Source: an uncultured Duganella sp. (lineage in GTDB: Bacteria > Pseudomonadota > Gammaproteobacteria > Burkholderiales > Burkholderiaceae). Taken from it: a stretch of 23,096 bases of DNA. Below, one piece after another: positions 22,502-23,096 of this stretch (position 1 is the stretch's first letter; each line of letters starts with the position of its first letter). The position numbers and the translations under genes were made by a program. The stretch lies in assembly GCA_946482635.1 (NCBI GenBank), contig CAMLSG010000067.1, positions 1 to 23,096 on the forward strand. Reading direction: 5' to 3'. The notes under the pieces were generated by a model that was not told the DNA's origin, made no database searches, and saw only the letters and a program-made list of their open reading frames with translations.

Positions 22502-23096
22502 ATGGATGACAACAAGGTGGTGGCAGTTGTAGGTTTGGGCTATGTGGGCCTGCCCCTGGCGGTGGAGTTTGGCAAAAAGCGCAAGACCATCGGTTTCGAC
22601 CTCTCGCAGTCCAAGATCGAGAACTACCGCAATTTTTGCGACCCGACCGGCGAAGTATCGGAAGCCGAATTGCGCGAAGCGACCCAGCTGCATGTCACCT
22701 ACGACCCGGCCGCGCTGGCCGATGCCGACTACATTGTGGTGGCGGTGCCGACCCCGGTCGACATCGCCCATTCGCCGGACTTCAGCCCACTGGTTGGCGC
22801 CTCGACCACGGTGGGCAAGTATATGAAAAAGGGCGCTATCGTCGTGTACGAATCGACGGTCTACCCGGGCGCCACTGAAGAAGTCTGCATCCCGGTGCTG
22901 GAAAAGCATTCCGGCATGAAATGGCCGCAGGACTTCAATGTCGGTTACTCCCCTGAACGCATCAATCCGGGCGACAAGCAGCACCGCCTGACCACGATTT
23001 TGAAGGTGGTCTCCGGAGATAATCCTGCAACTCTTGAAGAGGTTGCTAAACTATATGAATCGATAGTGACTGCTGGGGTATACCGGGCTTCCAGCG
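22502..23096 (+). CDS. Nucleotide-sugar dehydrogenase (WbpO/TviB type), partial at window end
   Basis: This NAD-dependent enzyme oxidises C6 of a UDP-sugar (UDP-GlcNAc or UDP-GalNAc type) to the uronic acid used in exopolysaccharides. The 198 complete codons visible start MDDNKVVAVVGLGYVGLPLAVEFG, with a Rossmann GxGxxG and an Asp (GFDLSQSKIE) at the end of strand 2. They continue with VVAVPTPVD, a VYESTVYPGATEE segment and GYSPERINPGDKQHRL, all typical of the TviB/VipA-WbpO subgroup. The catalytic Cys region lies beyond the window. The start at 22502 is preceded by CGGGAAC. It follows a 316-bp non-coding leader. It is the probable supplier of acid residues for the polymer decorated by the upstream genes. 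Confidence 0.93.
   Translation, partial: MDDNKVVAVVGLGYVGLPLAVEFGKKRKTIGFDLSQSKIENYRNFCDPTGEVSEAELREATQLHVTYDPAALADADYIVVAVPTPVDIAHSPDFSPLVGASTTVGKYMKKGAIVVYESTVYPGATEEVCIPVLEKHSGMKWPQDFNVGYSPERINPGDKQHRLTTILKVVSGDNPATLEEVAKLYESIVTAGVYRASS

Noticed and set aside
1..23096. tRNA, rRNA, CRISPR arrays, insertion sequences, integrases or phage attachment sites
   Set aside because: I looked for these and saw no tRNA-like cloverleaf, spaced repeat array, transposase or integrase frame, or terminal inverted repeats with target duplication.

Overview
The window looks like chromosomal DNA from a betaproteobacterium of the Oxalobacteraceae (Janthinobacterium/Duganella/Massilia type). This is an inference from the high GC content, the codon use, the type VI secretion (T6SS) spike genes, the Aer-type chemoreceptor and the exopolysaccharide gene content. 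I ran no search, so genus is not claimed.

Region 1 (about 1-7312) is a T6SS effector cassette on the + strand: a VgrG spike with a C-terminal transthyretin-like tail, a lipase-type effector with a GxSxG serine hydrolase core, a Tli4-like exported immunity protein with an extra C-terminal module, a small PAAR tip protein, and a second Tli4-like immunity paralogue. The effector and immunity genes look AT-richer than the rest of the window, as is common for exchangeable effector modules. The cassette suggests a spike that carries a phospholipase into rival cells while two periplasmic or envelope proteins protect the producer.

Region 2 (about 7418-20385) is a surface-polysaccharide decoration and export locus. 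A coupled + strand run encodes a NodB-type deacetylase, a CelD/FemAB-like GNAT and a small GNAT. Two tandem, clearly paralogous acyltransferase-3 membrane proteins follow. A short - strand operon encodes a helical toroid protein of unknown function and an AAC(3)-fold acetyltransferase. Diverging from it, a + strand set encodes a 2OG-Fe(II) oxygenase-like protein, an asparagine-synthetase-like protein whose glutaminase Cys is replaced by Ser, a Wzx/MOP flippase and a second, more degenerate asparagine-synthetase-like protein. No glycosyltransferase or polymerase is present, so the backbone genes must lie elsewhere. The last gene (22502 to the end) is a WbpO/TviB-type nucleotide-sugar dehydrogenase that would make hexuronic acids. 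The amidotransferase-like proteins could act on such acids.

Region 3 (20551-22185) is an Aer-like PAS chemoreceptor inserted between the polysaccharide genes.

The most unusual signal is a duplicated promoter-leader module (18460-18646 and 20394-20561). Both copies have the same upstream box, the same -10, two abutting hairpins, a 30-nt identical block and a hairpin loop complementary to the ribosome binding site, all at matching distances. One copy leads into the chemoreceptor. The other leads into a 9-codon mini-ORF, followed by three more hairpins, before the second asparagine-synthetase-like gene. This is a candidate undescribed cis-regulatory RNA.
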